A stretch of DNA of 64,000 nucleotides from Bacillus cabrialesii (GCF_004124315.2 NZ_CP096889.1:3021001-3085000); one strand, 5' to 3'; numbered from the stretch's first letter, positions 52,677 to 62,444 are shown. Notes: generated from the sequence alone by a model not told the origin. A program made the numbers and translations.

Positions 52677-53750
52677 ATGTGTCCTTTAATGGCAGAAAAC
52701 CAAGAAGTCATTGAGGAGGGGAATTCATCAGAGCTTCCTTTATCAGCAGAAGATGAAAGAAAATTAACCGAACTGGCTGAAAATGTGCTTCAAGGATGGG
52801 ATATACAGGCTGAAAAAATAGACGTCATTCAGGGAAACCAGATGGCGCTTGTATGGAAGGTTCACACAGGCTCCGGCGCGGTTTGTCTGAAACGAATACA
52901 CAGGCCAGAGAAGAAAGCCTTGTTTTCCATTTTCGCACAGGATTATTTAGCAAAAAAAGGCATGAATGTTCCCGGCATACTCCCAAACAAAAAAGGCAGC
53001 CTATATTCCAAGCACGGCTCCTTTCTATTTGTCGTCTATGACTGGATCGAAGGAAGGCCGTTTGAGCTGACTGTAAAGCCCGATTTGGAGTTTATCATGA
53101 AAGGCCTTGCTGATTTTCACACAGCTTCCGTCGGTTATCAGCCGCCAAATGGCGTTCCCGTATTCACCAAACTGGGGCGCTGGCCGAATCACTACACGAA
53201 ACGGTGCAAACAGATGGAAACGTGGAAGCTGATGGCGCAGATGGATAAAGAAGATCCCTTCTCACAGCTTTATCTTCAGGAGATAGACAGCTTTATTGAA
53301 GACGGACTGCGCATCAAAGACCGGCTTTTGCAGTCGTCCTATGTTCCATGGACAGAACAGCTGAAAAAAAGCCCTAACCTTTGTCACCAGGATTATGGAA
53401 CCGGAAATACCCTCTTAGGCGAAAACGAACAGATTTGGGTCATCGACTTAGATACCGTATCATTTGATTTGCCTATTCGCGATTTGCGCAAAATGATTAT
53501 TCCTCTGTTGGATACTACGGGCGTTTGGGATGAAGAAACATTTCATGTCATGCTGAACGCTTATGAATCCAGAGCGCCATTAACTGATGAACAAAAACAA
53601 GTCATGTTTATTGATATGCTGTTTCCTTATGAGCTTTACGACGTCATTCGCGAAAAATACGTCCGCAAGTCTGCTTTACCGAAGGAAGAATTAGAGTCGG
53701 CTTTTGAATATGAACGCATAAAAGCAAACGCATTGCAGCAGCTGATTTAA
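52677..53750 (+). CDS. cotI: CotI (YtaA), CotS-family spore coat protein
   Basis: 357 residues from ATG 52677 (the length I know for 168); the ATG at 52689 has a better-spaced AAGGATG and is a real alternative. CotS/kinase-like fold: VWKVHTGSGAVCLKRIH (Lys in the ATP-site position), FLFVVYDWIEGRPFE, then NLCHQDYGTGNTLL as the HxD-x4-N catalytic-loop equivalent and WVIDLDTVSFDLPIRDL as the DFG equivalent. Unlike CotS it keeps the His-x-Asp and Asn residues, so phosphotransfer is conceivable. Confidence 0.9.
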   Translation: MCPLMAENQEVIEEGNSSELPLSAEDERKLTELAENVLQGWDIQAEKIDVIQGNQMALVWKVHTGSGAVCLKRIHRPEKKALFSIFAQDYLAKKGMNVPGILPNKKGSLYSKHGSFLFVVYDWIEGRPFELTVKPDLEFIMKGLADFHTASVGYQPPNGVPVFTKLGRWPNHYTKRCKQMETWKLMAQMDKEDPFSQLYLQEIDSFIEDGLRIKDRLLQSSYVPWTEQLKKSPNLCHQDYGTGNTLLGENEQIWVIDLDTVSFDLPIRDLRKMIIPLLDTTGVWDEETFHVMLNAYESRAPLTDEQKQVMFIDMLFPYELYDVIREKYVRKSALPKEELESAFEYERIKANALQQLI

Positions 53751-53761
53751 ATCCATCATTT

Positions 53762-53778
53762 CCCCCGCATATCGGGGG
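53762..53778 (+). terminator. Hairpin after cotI
   Basis: CCCCCG/CGGGGG stem with 5-nt loop and TTTGATCTTT downstream. Confidence 0.7.
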
Positions 53779-53842
53779 TTTGATCTTTATAAGATAAAGG
53801 GTAAGTGTAAATGTAAAATAAATACATACGGAGGTTGCAAAC

Positions 53843-54310
53843 ATGAAAAAGATTGTCGGCGCCATAGCGGTTTTTGTGATAACATATGCGCTGTTTTCAG
53901 CCGCAGGCTACCTGTTTCCTATTGACCAAGAATGGTACAATTCATTGAAAAAACCGGACTGGACGCCAAGCGGATCTGCGATCGGCATCATTTGGGCCAT
54001 CCTGTTTGCCCTGATCTCCCTTTCAGCTGCCATTGTGTATGCCGCGTTTTCATTTAAACATGCGAAAAGCTTTTGGCTTACGCTTTTGATGAACTATGTG
54101 CTGAATCAGGCATTCAGCTATTTTCAATTTACCCAAAAGAATTTGCTGGCTGCATCGATTGACTGCCTGCTTGTCGCCATCACAGCACTCATTTTAATAA
54201 TCGTAACGAAAACATACAGCAGAGCCTCAAGCTATCTTCTTTTGCCTTATGTTTTATGGAGTGCATTTGCTACGTTCTTATCCTTTACAATCTATTCAAT
54301 GAATCTGTAA
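53843..54310 (+). CDS. ytaB: YtaB, TspO/MBR family membrane protein
   Basis: 155-residue TspO homologue with five predicted helices. Conserved LKKPDWTPSG (about 32-41), IIWAILFALISLSA and LLMNYVLNQAF. TspO proteins bind porphyrins and tryptophan-derived ligands; B. subtilis/B. cereus members have been linked to tetrapyrrole degradation and stress. ATG with GGAGG upstream. Stands alone between cotI and glgP. Confidence 0.93.
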   Translation: MKKIVGAIAVFVITYALFSAAGYLFPIDQEWYNSLKKPDWTPSGSAIGIIWAILFALISLSAAIVYAAFSFKHAKSFWLTLLMNYVLNQAFSYFQFTQKNLLAASIDCLLVAITALILIIVTKTYSRASSYLLLPYVLWSAFATFLSFTIYSMNL

Positions 54311-54314
54311 AACA

Positions 54315-54339
54315 AAAAGCCGCTCTAACAGCGGCTTTT
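54315..54339. terminator. Bidirectional terminator between ytaB and glgP
   Basis: 10-bp stem AAAAGCCGCT/AGCGGCTTTT with 5-nt loop and T-tracts on both sides. Confidence 0.93.
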
Positions 54340-54340
54340 T

Positions 54341-56737
54341 TTACATCATCGGCTGAATTCCCCAAATGTCTTTCGCATATTCCCGGATCGTGCGGTCGCT
54401 GGAGAAATAACCAGAATGGGCAATGTTTAAAATCGAACGCTCAGACCATTTTCGCCGATCGCGATAATCAGCTTGAATACGCTCCTGCGCATCCGCATAT
54501 GAGCTGAAATCCTTCAGTACAAAATACTCATCATTATGCGGAAGCAGCGAGTCATAAATCGATTCAAATTCATCTGCTTCCCCTTCAAAAAAACCGTTGA
54601 TCAGCTGATCCGCTACCTGTCTGATTCTGCGGTCATGCTGATAATATTCCCTCGATCTATAGCCGCCGTTTTCCTGATACGATAGAACGTCATCCGCTTT
54701 TAAACCGAATGTGTAAATACAATCAGATCCCACCCGCTCAAGAATCTCAATATTGGCGCCGTCATGCGTGCCGATCGTCAAAGCGCCGTTCATCATAAAC
54801 TTCATATTTCCTGTACCAGACGCTTCCTTGCTTGCGGTTGAAATTTGTTCACTTACATCTGATGCCGGAAAAATCCGCTCGGCCATAGAAACTCTGTAGT
54901 TTTCCAAAAAAACAATCTTAATGAGCTGTTTGACTGCCGGGTCATAGTTGACTTTTTCCGCGACAGAATGGATCAGCTTAATGATTTTCTTGGCATAGTG
55001 ATAGCTCGGTGAAGCCTTTGCCCCGAAAATAAAGGTTTGCGGATAAATTGAAAATCCCGAATCCTCCTTGAGCCGGTTATACAAATACATAATATGAAGA
55101 ACATTCAGAAGCTGCCGTTTGTATGCATGAAGCCGTTTCACCTGAACGTCGAATATGCTGTCAGGATTCACAACAACCCCCGCCGTGCAAAAAATCAAAT
55201 CGGCAAGCTCTTGTTTTTTCCTGCTTTTGTTGGTTTGAAACTGTTCAATAAAAGCAGGATCAGAGGCATACGGTTCTAAGCGGATCAGTGATTCCGGCTG
55301 TTTCACCCATTCATTTCCTATCGCCTCCGTGATGATGGCAGATAAGCCTGGATTCGCTTTTAGCAGCCAGCGCCTGTGGGCAATTCCATTCGTCTTATTG
55401 TTAAAACGATTCGGGAACAGCAAATGAAAGTCTCGCATTTCCCTTTCCTTTAAAATATCGGAATGAATTTTGGCAACGCCGTTTACACTGTAGCTGCCCA
55501 CTATAGCCAGATGAGCCATTTTGACGACACCATGCGCCGTAATCGCCATGTCCTCTATTCGTTTCCAGTCTCCAGGATACTTCTCCCAAACCGCACGGCA
55601 AAACCTTTCATTAATCTCCTCAATAATCATATACATTCGCGGGAGCAGCGGCTTAAACAAATGAATCGGCCATTTCTCCAGCGCTTCTGACAATGTCGTA
55701 TGATTTGTATAAGAAATCGTATGTACGGTGATATGCCAGGCCTCTTCCCAGCTCATGTTCTCTTCATCAAGCAATATCCGCATCAGCTCAGGCACCGCCA
55801 GCGCGGGATGGGTGTCATTAATATGAATGCTCACTCTTTTATGCAGGCCGGATAAAGATTTATTTGTTTTTCGGTAATTGTTCACAATGCTTTTTAAGCT
55901 TGCGCATACTAAAAAATACTGCTGCTTCAGCCGTAAAATTTTCCCCTCGTCATGAGTGTCATCGGGATATAAAAATTCAGAAACAGCTTCTGTTTCCCGC
56001 TTATAAGACAAAATATTGCCGCCATGATAATGCGCATAGGGCTCGGCGTTCCAAAGCCTTAACGTATTAACGGTGCCCGTTTCATACCCGATAATCGGGA
56101 TATCATATGGAACGGCGGTAACGATTGTAGCTTGCTCGTGGCGGAAATGCAGACGCCCGTTTTTTTCTGTCATATGGACCTCGCCCCAAAACGGCACGTC
56201 AACAGCCTGATCTGCATTTCTTACTTCCCATACATTCCCGTTTTTCAGCCATTGCTCAGGCAGCTCCACCTGATGTCCGTCTACAATTTTTTGCTCAAAC
56301 AAGCCATGCTTATAACGGATGCCCATTCCGTGTCCCGGCAGGTTCAATGAAGCGAGCGAATCTAAAAAGCATGCGGCTAAGCGCCCAAGCCCGCCATTGC
56401 CTAGACCTGCATCACTTTCTATCTGAAGGATCTCCTCTAAATTAATGCCGACTTCCTTTAAGCCTGCTTCTACCACATCACGAACGCCAAGATTCATTAA
56501 ATTTTGTTCAAGGAGCTGACCGAGAAGAAATTCGATTGACAAATAATATGTCTGCTTTCCGGAATTGGACCTGCTTTTCTCATTGGTCTGGATCCAATCA
56601 GCGCTGATATACTCTCTGACCATATTGCCCAACGTTTTATATTGATCGAGCTTGGCAGAGTCTTTAAAGCTTTTTCCGCACGTCATTTCCAGACGCTTTA
56701 AAAATAAGGCTGCAAAGCGTTCTTTACTCGAGAACAT
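54341..56737 (-). CDS. glgP: GlgP, glycogen phosphorylase
   Basis: 798-residue phosphorylase releasing glucose-1-phosphate from glycogen. GNGGLGRLAACFLDS near residue 110, and the PLP site EASGTGNMKFMMNGALTIGT near residue 640 with its Lys. Lacks the N-terminal regulatory phosphorylation region of eukaryotic enzymes. The ATG at 56737 lies inside the end of glgA (14-bp overlap). Last gene of glgBCDAP. Confidence 0.96.
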   Translation of the reverse strand: MFSSKERFAALFLKRLEMTCGKSFKDSAKLDQYKTLGNMVREYISADWIQTNEKSRSNSGKQTYYLSIEFLLGQLLEQNLMNLGVRDVVEAGLKEVGINLEEILQIESDAGLGNGGLGRLAACFLDSLASLNLPGHGMGIRYKHGLFEQKIVDGHQVELPEQWLKNGNVWEVRNADQAVDVPFWGEVHMTEKNGRLHFRHEQATIVTAVPYDIPIIGYETGTVNTLRLWNAEPYAHYHGGNILSYKRETEAVSEFLYPDDTHDEGKILRLKQQYFLVCASLKSIVNNYRKTNKSLSGLHKRVSIHINDTHPALAVPELMRILLDEENMSWEEAWHITVHTISYTNHTTLSEALEKWPIHLFKPLLPRMYMIIEEINERFCRAVWEKYPGDWKRIEDMAITAHGVVKMAHLAIVGSYSVNGVAKIHSDILKEREMRDFHLLFPNRFNNKTNGIAHRRWLLKANPGLSAIITEAIGNEWVKQPESLIRLEPYASDPAFIEQFQTNKSRKKQELADLIFCTAGVVVNPDSIFDVQVKRLHAYKRQLLNVLHIMYLYNRLKEDSGFSIYPQTFIFGAKASPSYHYAKKIIKLIHSVAEKVNYDPAVKQLIKIVFLENYRVSMAERIFPASDVSEQISTASKEASGTGNMKFMMNGALTIGTHDGANIEILERVGSDCIYTFGLKADDVLSYQENGGYRSREYYQHDRRIRQVADQLINGFFEGEADEFESIYDSLLPHNDEYFVLKDFSSYADAQERIQADYRDRRKWSERSILNIAHSGYFSSDRTIREYAKDIWGIQPMM

Positions 56738-58178
56738 CCCGTCCACTCCTTGTCACATGCTCGAAAATGCGCTGATATTCTTTCGCTGACTGCTCCCAAC
56801 TGTAATCTGCAGTCATTGCGGCCTTCATGAGGCTCTTCCATACATCCTGTTGACGATAAAACGACAGCGCCCTCTCAATCGTAAACTTCAGATCATGCGC
56901 ATTGAAGGCAGAGAACGTAAAGCCATTGCCCGTTCCCTCTTCCTCCTGATAGGAACGGACAGTGTCGTAAAGGCCGCCCGTCTCCCTGACAATCGGAATG
57001 GCGCCATATTGAAGAGCAATGAGCTGCCCCAAGCCGCACGGCTCAAATTTCGACGGCATCAAAAACATATCAGAGCCCGCATAAATTTGATGGGCAAGCG
57101 GCTCATCAAACCCAATGTACGCTCGGCACTTCTCATAAAAAGCAAATTCCGCGTACCGGAAATAATCTTCAAATTCGCGTTCCCCTGTGCCCAGCACAAT
57201 CAGTTGTATGTCCTGCTCCTCAAGAAGCTCATGCATAATTCTGCGGACAAGATCAAGGCCCTTTTGTTTAGTGAGCCTTGTCACCATACTGATCAGCGGA
57301 ATATCGTTTCGCTCTGGAAGTCCCATCCGCCTCTGAAGCCTCGTTTTATTTTCTTCCTTGCATGCAAGATGCTCTGAATCATAATGCGCCTCTATATAGG
57401 GATCGCTTTTCGGATGATAGAACGTATCATCAATGCCGTTTAATATGCCGGTTACGTCATTTTCCCTATATCGCAAAACCTGATCCAGCTGTTCACCATA
57501 ATAAGGCGTCAATATTTCATTTCTGTAAGTAGGGCTAACAGTTGTCACATGATCAGCCGCAATGATGCCCGCCTTCATAAAATTAACAAATCCGTTGCAT
57601 TCTAACCTTTCATAATGAAAATGATCCATCTCAAGCCCCAGCAAGTCATGTGTGACATCAGGAGGGAATATGCCTTGAAACTGCAGGTTGTGGATTGTGA
57701 GCACGCATTTCATCCGCTCATAAAAAGGATGTTTTTTGTATTCTTCTTTCAGCAAATAATTGACCATCGCTGTATGCCAGTCATGAGTATGAACAATATC
57801 AGCTTGAACATTCACAGCTTCGGCGGCCTCCAGCACCGCTCTTGAAAAAAAAGCAAACCGTTCACCGTCATCATAATGCCCGTACAACGAATCCCTGTTA
57901 AAATAATATTCATTGTCGATGAAATAATAATTCACATCATCTTCGGCCAGATGGTCAATACCGCAATATTGCTGACGCCAGCCGACGGCAACCGTACACT
58001 CAGCCGCTTTTTTCATGCGCTTTTTCCAACGCTCAGGTATTTGGCTGTACTTCGGCAGCATCACAGTTACTTCATTGCCTAATTGCGAAAGTGCCTTTGG
58101 CAGAGCGCCGGCTACATCGGCAAGACCTCCTGATTTCACAAACGGAGTACATTCAGACACAGCAAATAATACCTTCAA
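56724..58178 (-). CDS. glgA: GlgA, glycogen synthase
   Basis: 484-residue GT5 ADP-glucose-dependent glycogen synthase. ADP-glucose motif KSGGLADV with Lys15, HTHDWH near residue 121, second-domain motifs SMVTRLTKQKGLDL, MPSKFEPCGLGQLIALQYGAIPIVRETGGL. Start overlaps the glgD stop by 4 bp, end overlaps glgP. Confidence 0.96.
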   Translation of the reverse strand: MKVLFAVSECTPFVKSGGLADVAGALPKALSQLGNEVTVMLPKYSQIPERWKKRMKKAAECTVAVGWRQQYCGIDHLAEDDVNYYFIDNEYYFNRDSLYGHYDDGERFAFFSRAVLEAAEAVNVQADIVHTHDWHTAMVNYLLKEEYKKHPFYERMKCVLTIHNLQFQGIFPPDVTHDLLGLEMDHFHYERLECNGFVNFMKAGIIAADHVTTVSPTYRNEILTPYYGEQLDQVLRYRENDVTGILNGIDDTFYHPKSDPYIEAHYDSEHLACKEENKTRLQRRMGLPERNDIPLISMVTRLTKQKGLDLVRRIMHELLEEQDIQLIVLGTGEREFEDYFRYAEFAFYEKCRAYIGFDEPLAHQIYAGSDMFLMPSKFEPCGLGQLIALQYGAIPIVRETGGLYDTVRSYQEEEGTGNGFTFSAFNAHDLKFTIERALSFYRQQDVWKSLMKAAMTADYSWEQSAKEYQRIFEHVTRSGRDVLE

Positions 58179-59206
58179 GAGTTCATCAGCTCTCCTTGCA
58201 CCAAACCTTTTCTTAATACAAGCGGCTGCTCAGCTGTTCCCGCAGCCTCCGTCGCATTGCCGATTTTAACGTCCTTATCAGAAATGACCTGCTCAAGCAG
58301 ACAACCCTCGCCAATCTGCGTCTTTTGCATAATAATGCAATTTTTCAGCTTCGTCCCCTTTCCAACATGAACCGCTCTAAACAATATGCAGTTTTCAACC
58401 TCTCCTTCAAGCACGCAGCCATTTGCCACCAAGGAATTTTTCACAGTGCTGTGTTTTCCGTACTTCGTCGGCGGCTCATCCTTCACTTTTGTATAGATTG
58501 GCTGCTGCGGTAAAAACACCTGCTGCCAAAAACGAGGCTGAATAAGCTCCATACTGTGGATATAATACTTTTCCACCGAATCAATGATTGCGGCATAACC
58601 TGAATATTCATAGGGGCAAATCGTCAAGGAGGAGGATTCTTTTTCTACCGCCTCCTGAATGGTTTTATAGCCTTTTTCACTATGTCCGTAGATCAAATCC
58701 TTTAAAAGCGCTGTAGACATGATATAGATTTGCAGCGACTGGCCGTCCTGACATACCTCGGTGACGTCGCAGCCAACCTCCTGATGGCGTTTCAGCACAT
58801 ATTGAAATTGAATGTTGCATACGGTATGGCTGTTGGAGATGACAGCATATTGCTGTGTGCTTCTGTGAAAGTAATCAAGATGGTCGGAAAACTGTCGAAA
58901 AGAACCGAATTCATCGTATTCTTGGTGAAGGTGGGGCGATGGGAAAAAAAAGAGGCCATCCTTTTTCCGATGCAAATCCCATTCCTTACCCGCCCCAAGA
59001 TGATCCATAAGCGACCGGTAGCGATACTTCGGAAAAATCGCGACACTCCTAATATCCGCATTCACCATGTTGGACAGCATAAAATCGATCAGACGGTACC
59101 TGCCGGCAAAGGGGATCGCCCCCAGCGACCGCTGTGCCGTTAAATCCTGAAGAGAATGCTTATATGTGGTTTCATCTATAACACCTAACATTTGATTATT
59201 GAACAC
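58175..59206 (-). CDS. glgD: GlgD, regulatory ADP-glucose pyrophosphorylase subunit
   Basis: 343-residue paralogue of GlgC. The N-terminus begins MFNNQMLGVIDETTYKHSLQ, so the GGxGxRL nucleotide-binding loop seen in GlgC is missing, while FAGRYRLIDFMLSN is kept. It is therefore non-catalytic and enhances GlgC activity in the heteromer, as reported for Bacillus. C-terminal left-handed beta-helix (HSTVKNSLVANGCVLEGEV...). Follows glgC by 23 bp. Confidence 0.95.
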   Translation of the reverse strand: MFNNQMLGVIDETTYKHSLQDLTAQRSLGAIPFAGRYRLIDFMLSNMVNADIRSVAIFPKYRYRSLMDHLGAGKEWDLHRKKDGLFFFPSPHLHQEYDEFGSFRQFSDHLDYFHRSTQQYAVISNSHTVCNIQFQYVLKRHQEVGCDVTEVCQDGQSLQIYIMSTALLKDLIYGHSEKGYKTIQEAVEKESSSLTICPYEYSGYAAIIDSVEKYYIHSMELIQPRFWQQVFLPQQPIYTKVKDEPPTKYGKHSTVKNSLVANGCVLEGEVENCILFRAVHVGKGTKLKNCIIMQKTQIGEGCLLEQVISDKDVKIGNATEAAGTAEQPLVLRKGLVQGELMNS

Positions 59207-59229
59207 TGACTCTGCCCCCTCTTCAGTAA

Positions 59230-60372
59230 TTAAATCAATTCTTTTTCTACAAATTCCTCTGAAACGAGCAGCACCTCCTGAATGTCTTTTTCTGATCGGA
59301 TCACTGCGCCATCCGGCAGTACCAGACCTCTAGGCACGATGGCATTTTCAATTACTACATGCTCGCCGATCGTCACATCCGGCATAATGACCGATGAAGT
59401 GACAGTCGCATGCTTACCGACAGTAACCCCTTGAAAAAGCACAGATTGAGACACATTCCCATATACTGCACAGCCTTCATTTACAAGCGAATCATGAACC
59501 TGCGCGTCAGATGAAATAAATTGCGGAGGCTGATTCGGATTGACGGAATAAATTTTCCAATTGCGTTCAAAGAGCTTCAGCTCCGAATCCTCTTTTAACA
59601 GATCCATATTGGCTTCCCACAAGCTCTGCACTGTTCCGACATCCTTCCAATATCCTTTAAACGGATAAGCAGAAAGCTTCTTTTTCTCCTCCAAAAGCAA
59701 AGGAATAATGTCTTTGCCGAAGTCGTGGCTTGAATATGGATTCCGATCGTCCATCTCAAGGTACTGTTTCAAAAGCGGCCAATTAAATATATAAATTCCC
59801 ATTGAGGCAAGATTACTCTTAGGGAATTTGGGCTTCTCGTCAAAATGTGTGATCGTTCCATCTGCATTGGTCTTCATGATGCCGAACCGGCTTGCTTCCT
59901 TCCATTCCACTTCGATAACAGAGATGGTCACATCCGCTTTCTTTTCAATGTGAAAATCGAGCATTTTGCCGTAGTCCATTTTGTATATGTGATCTCCGGA
60001 TAAAATCAGCACATATTCAGGATCATACTGATTCAAATAATTGAGATTTTCATAAATGGCGCTTGCCGTCCCTTTATACCATTTGACCTCTGAGGACTCG
60101 GCATAAGGGGGTAAAACCGTCACGCCGCCATTATATCTGTCAAGGTCCCATGCACTCCCGATTCCAATATAAGAATTCAGCTCAAGAGGCTGATATTGTG
60201 TTAAAATCCCGACTGTGTCTATGCCTGAATTGGAACAGTTGCTGAGGGTAAAATCAATAATCCTGTATTTTCCCCCAAAAGATACAGCCGGTTTGGCCAT
60301 ATTTTTCGTTAATCCGCTGAGACGGCTGCCCTTTCCGCCGGCAAGGAGCATGGCTACACATTGTTTTTTCAT
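59230..60372 (-). CDS. glgC: GlgC, glucose-1-phosphate adenylyltransferase
   Basis: 380-residue ADP-glucose pyrophosphorylase, the committed step to glycogen. LAGGKGSRLSGLTKNMAKPAV (nucleotide loop; part shown GGKGSRLSGLT), GGKYRIIDFTLSN, LSGDHIYKMDY with metal Asp, FDEKPK substrate loop, and a C-terminal beta-helix. Overlaps glgB by 4 bp. Confidence 0.96.
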   Translation of the reverse strand: MKKQCVAMLLAGGKGSRLSGLTKNMAKPAVSFGGKYRIIDFTLSNCSNSGIDTVGILTQYQPLELNSYIGIGSAWDLDRYNGGVTVLPPYAESSEVKWYKGTASAIYENLNYLNQYDPEYVLILSGDHIYKMDYGKMLDFHIEKKADVTISVIEVEWKEASRFGIMKTNADGTITHFDEKPKFPKSNLASMGIYIFNWPLLKQYLEMDDRNPYSSHDFGKDIIPLLLEEKKKLSAYPFKGYWKDVGTVQSLWEANMDLLKEDSELKLFERNWKIYSVNPNQPPQFISSDAQVHDSLVNEGCAVYGNVSQSVLFQGVTVGKHATVTSSVIMPDVTIGEHVVIENAIVPRGLVLPDGAVIRSEKDIQEVLLVSEEFVEKELI

Positions 60373-62252
60373 CTTTTTATCTCTCCTCGTTTTTTAACCG
60401 CCCGTAAAATCGAAATGCCGTAAGGGGGAATGGTTATCGTGATATAACACGGTTTATGGTGAAGAACTCCCTTTTTGGCCTCTAACGGCTTTTTGTTGAT
60501 TTGTCCTGAGCCTCCATATGCTTCACTGTCGCTGTTCAGCACTTCGATGTATTGGGTAAGAAAAGGAACACCGACATCATATTGATGATAGACCTCGGGT
60601 TTGAAATTACAAATGATGACAAACGCCTCACCGTGCCTTTTGCCATAACGAATAAAAGAAAAGATTGATTGTTCATCATTATGGACATCAATCCATTCAA
60701 ACGACTGTGCACGATGGTCATGTTCATAAAGGATTTTGCTTTTTCGATAAAAGCGGAGAAGATCTTGCGTAAAAACGCTGGCTTTCTGATGCATGGGGAA
60801 GGAGTCCAAAAACCAATCAAGCTGCTCTGTGTCTTTCCATTCATCAAATTGGGCAAATTCTGATCCCATAAAAATCAATTTCTTTCCGGGATGAACCGTC
60901 ATATAACCGAGCAAAAGCCGATACTGGGCAAATTTTTGCCAATAGTCGCCAGGCATTTTATTAAGAAGTGATTTTTTTCCGTATACGACTTCATCATGAG
61001 AAAACGGCAATACAAAATGTTCACTAAACGCATATAGTAAGGAAAAAGAAATAAGCTGATGACAATACCGCCTTTCTTCCGGCGGTGTCTCCATGTATGT
61101 CAGTACGTCATTCATCCAGCCCATATTCCACTTAAAATGAAAGCCGAGCCCCCCTTCCTCAACGGCACCTGTCACTTGAGGCCAATCCGTGGAATCTTCC
61201 GCAATCATCATGACATGCGGATATGCCTCTCGCATGGTTTGATTGAGTTTTTTTAAAAATGAAACAGCATATGGATTCGTATAGCGTTCGTCCTGATTTG
61301 GCCAATACAGGATGTTAGCCACTGCATCGACCCTAAATCCATCTATATGATAGAGTTCCGCCCAGTACAACGCATTAGAAATTAAAAAACTATGAACTTC
61401 CGGTTTTCCCAAGTCAAAATTAGCCGTACCCCATAGCCAATTCTCCCGATCACGTTCTTCTTGATATTCATAAAGCGGTTCTCCATCAAACATATAAAGG
61501 CCATGTCCATCTTTACAAAAATGTCCGGGAACCCAATCCAGAATGACTCCAATGTTTTCTTGATGGCATTCATCCACAAACTTCATCAAATCATGCGGCG
61601 TACCAAACCTGCTTGTCGGGCTGTAATAACCCGTTCCCTGGTATCCCCAGGAACGATCATAAGGATGCTCATATATTGGAAGCAGTTCGATATGAGTAAA
61701 CCCATGCTCTTTGATATAAGGAATAAGCGACCGACTTAATTCTTTATAGGAGTAATGCCTGCCATCGGAATGTTTCTTCCAAGAACCGAGATGAAGTTCA
61801 TAAATAAAAACGGGCTTCTCATACAGCGTCTTAGCCTTCTGTTTCTTTTGCCATGTTTGGTCTTGCCAATTGTATCCTGACAAGTCGTAAGTAAGTGACG
61901 CTGTATTGGGCCTGACTTCAGAATAAACAGCATATGGATCTGCCTTAAGCCTGATTTCACCGCTATGAGTCACGATTTCATACTTATACCGTTCCTCTTC
62001 TCCCAAACCTGGAATAAATAACGTCCAAATCCCGTTGTCGTTCACTCTGTGCATCACATGCTGTTCTCCTGACCAGCTGTTGAAATCCCCAACCACATGT
62101 ACTTCTGACGCATGAGGCGCCCACACACAGAATTCATATCCACTTTGGCCATTCAGCTCGCGATAATGCGAGCCAAATAGCTGATAGCTTTTAAACAGAC
62201 TGCCTTCGTGAAAAAGATAAACATCATGTGCTGTTGGGCTGGCAGCGGCCAT
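60369..62252 (-). CDS. glgB: GlgB, 1,4-alpha-glucan branching enzyme
   Basis: 627-residue GH13 branching enzyme. N-terminal CBM48 domain (YEFCVWAPHASEVHVVGDFNSW), then the catalytic barrel: VILDWVPGHF, DGFRVDAVANILYW (nucleophile Asp), MIAEDSTDWP (acid Glu), LPFSHDEVVYGK (stabilising Asp). AAAGGATGA before the ATG. First gene of the SigE-dependent glgBCDAP operon. Confidence 0.96.
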   Translation of the reverse strand: MAAASPTAHDVYLFHEGSLFKSYQLFGSHYRELNGQSGYEFCVWAPHASEVHVVGDFNSWSGEQHVMHRVNDNGIWTLFIPGLGEEERYKYEIVTHSGEIRLKADPYAVYSEVRPNTASLTYDLSGYNWQDQTWQKKQKAKTLYEKPVFIYELHLGSWKKHSDGRHYSYKELSRSLIPYIKEHGFTHIELLPIYEHPYDRSWGYQGTGYYSPTSRFGTPHDLMKFVDECHQENIGVILDWVPGHFCKDGHGLYMFDGEPLYEYQEERDRENWLWGTANFDLGKPEVHSFLISNALYWAELYHIDGFRVDAVANILYWPNQDERYTNPYAVSFLKKLNQTMREAYPHVMMIAEDSTDWPQVTGAVEEGGLGFHFKWNMGWMNDVLTYMETPPEERRYCHQLISFSLLYAFSEHFVLPFSHDEVVYGKKSLLNKMPGDYWQKFAQYRLLLGYMTVHPGKKLIFMGSEFAQFDEWKDTEQLDWFLDSFPMHQKASVFTQDLLRFYRKSKILYEHDHRAQSFEWIDVHNDEQSIFSFIRYGKRHGEAFVIICNFKPEVYHQYDVGVPFLTQYIEVLNSDSEAYGGSGQINKKPLEAKKGVLHHKPCYITITIPPYGISILRAVKKRGEIKR

Positions 62253-62313
62253 GTAATCATCCTTTCTGACATCATAGTTTTCATTTATAGTATTTATTCG
62301 AAGAAATAAAAAA

Positions 62314-62335
62314 AAGCCCTTTCTTGAAAGCGCTT
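62314..62335 (-). terminator. Terminator-like hairpin in the glgB leader
   Basis: On the minus strand, AAGC-G-CTTTC, a 2-nt loop and GAAAG-G-GCTT, followed by TTTTTTTTATTT. It lies 62 bp upstream of the glgB ATG and downstream of the candidate SigE promoter, so it may attenuate glg transcription or stop read-through from the tRNA operon. Confidence 0.65.
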
Positions 62336-62376
62336 ATACTTATTGACATTTAACTTCATTTTCCGAAGAAAAACGA

Positions 62377-62409
62377 AATATATGGAGATTTTTGTTGCCT
62401 GTTTATAGA
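62377..62409 (-). promoter_or_regulatory. Candidate SigE promoter of the glg operon
   Basis: Minus strand: -35-like TCTATAAA (62402-62409) and -10-like CATATATT (62377-62384), similar to SigE promoters. glgB transcription by SigE RNA polymerase is established for B. subtilis; the exact position here is inference. Confidence 0.5.
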
Positions 62410-62444
62410 ATACAGAATGAAATATCATGATTTATAAAAAATAA

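Noticed and set aside
58175..59206. glgD as a damaged glgC copy
   Set aside because: Full-length open frame with conserved fold segments; loss of the nucleotide loop is the normal feature of GlgD.
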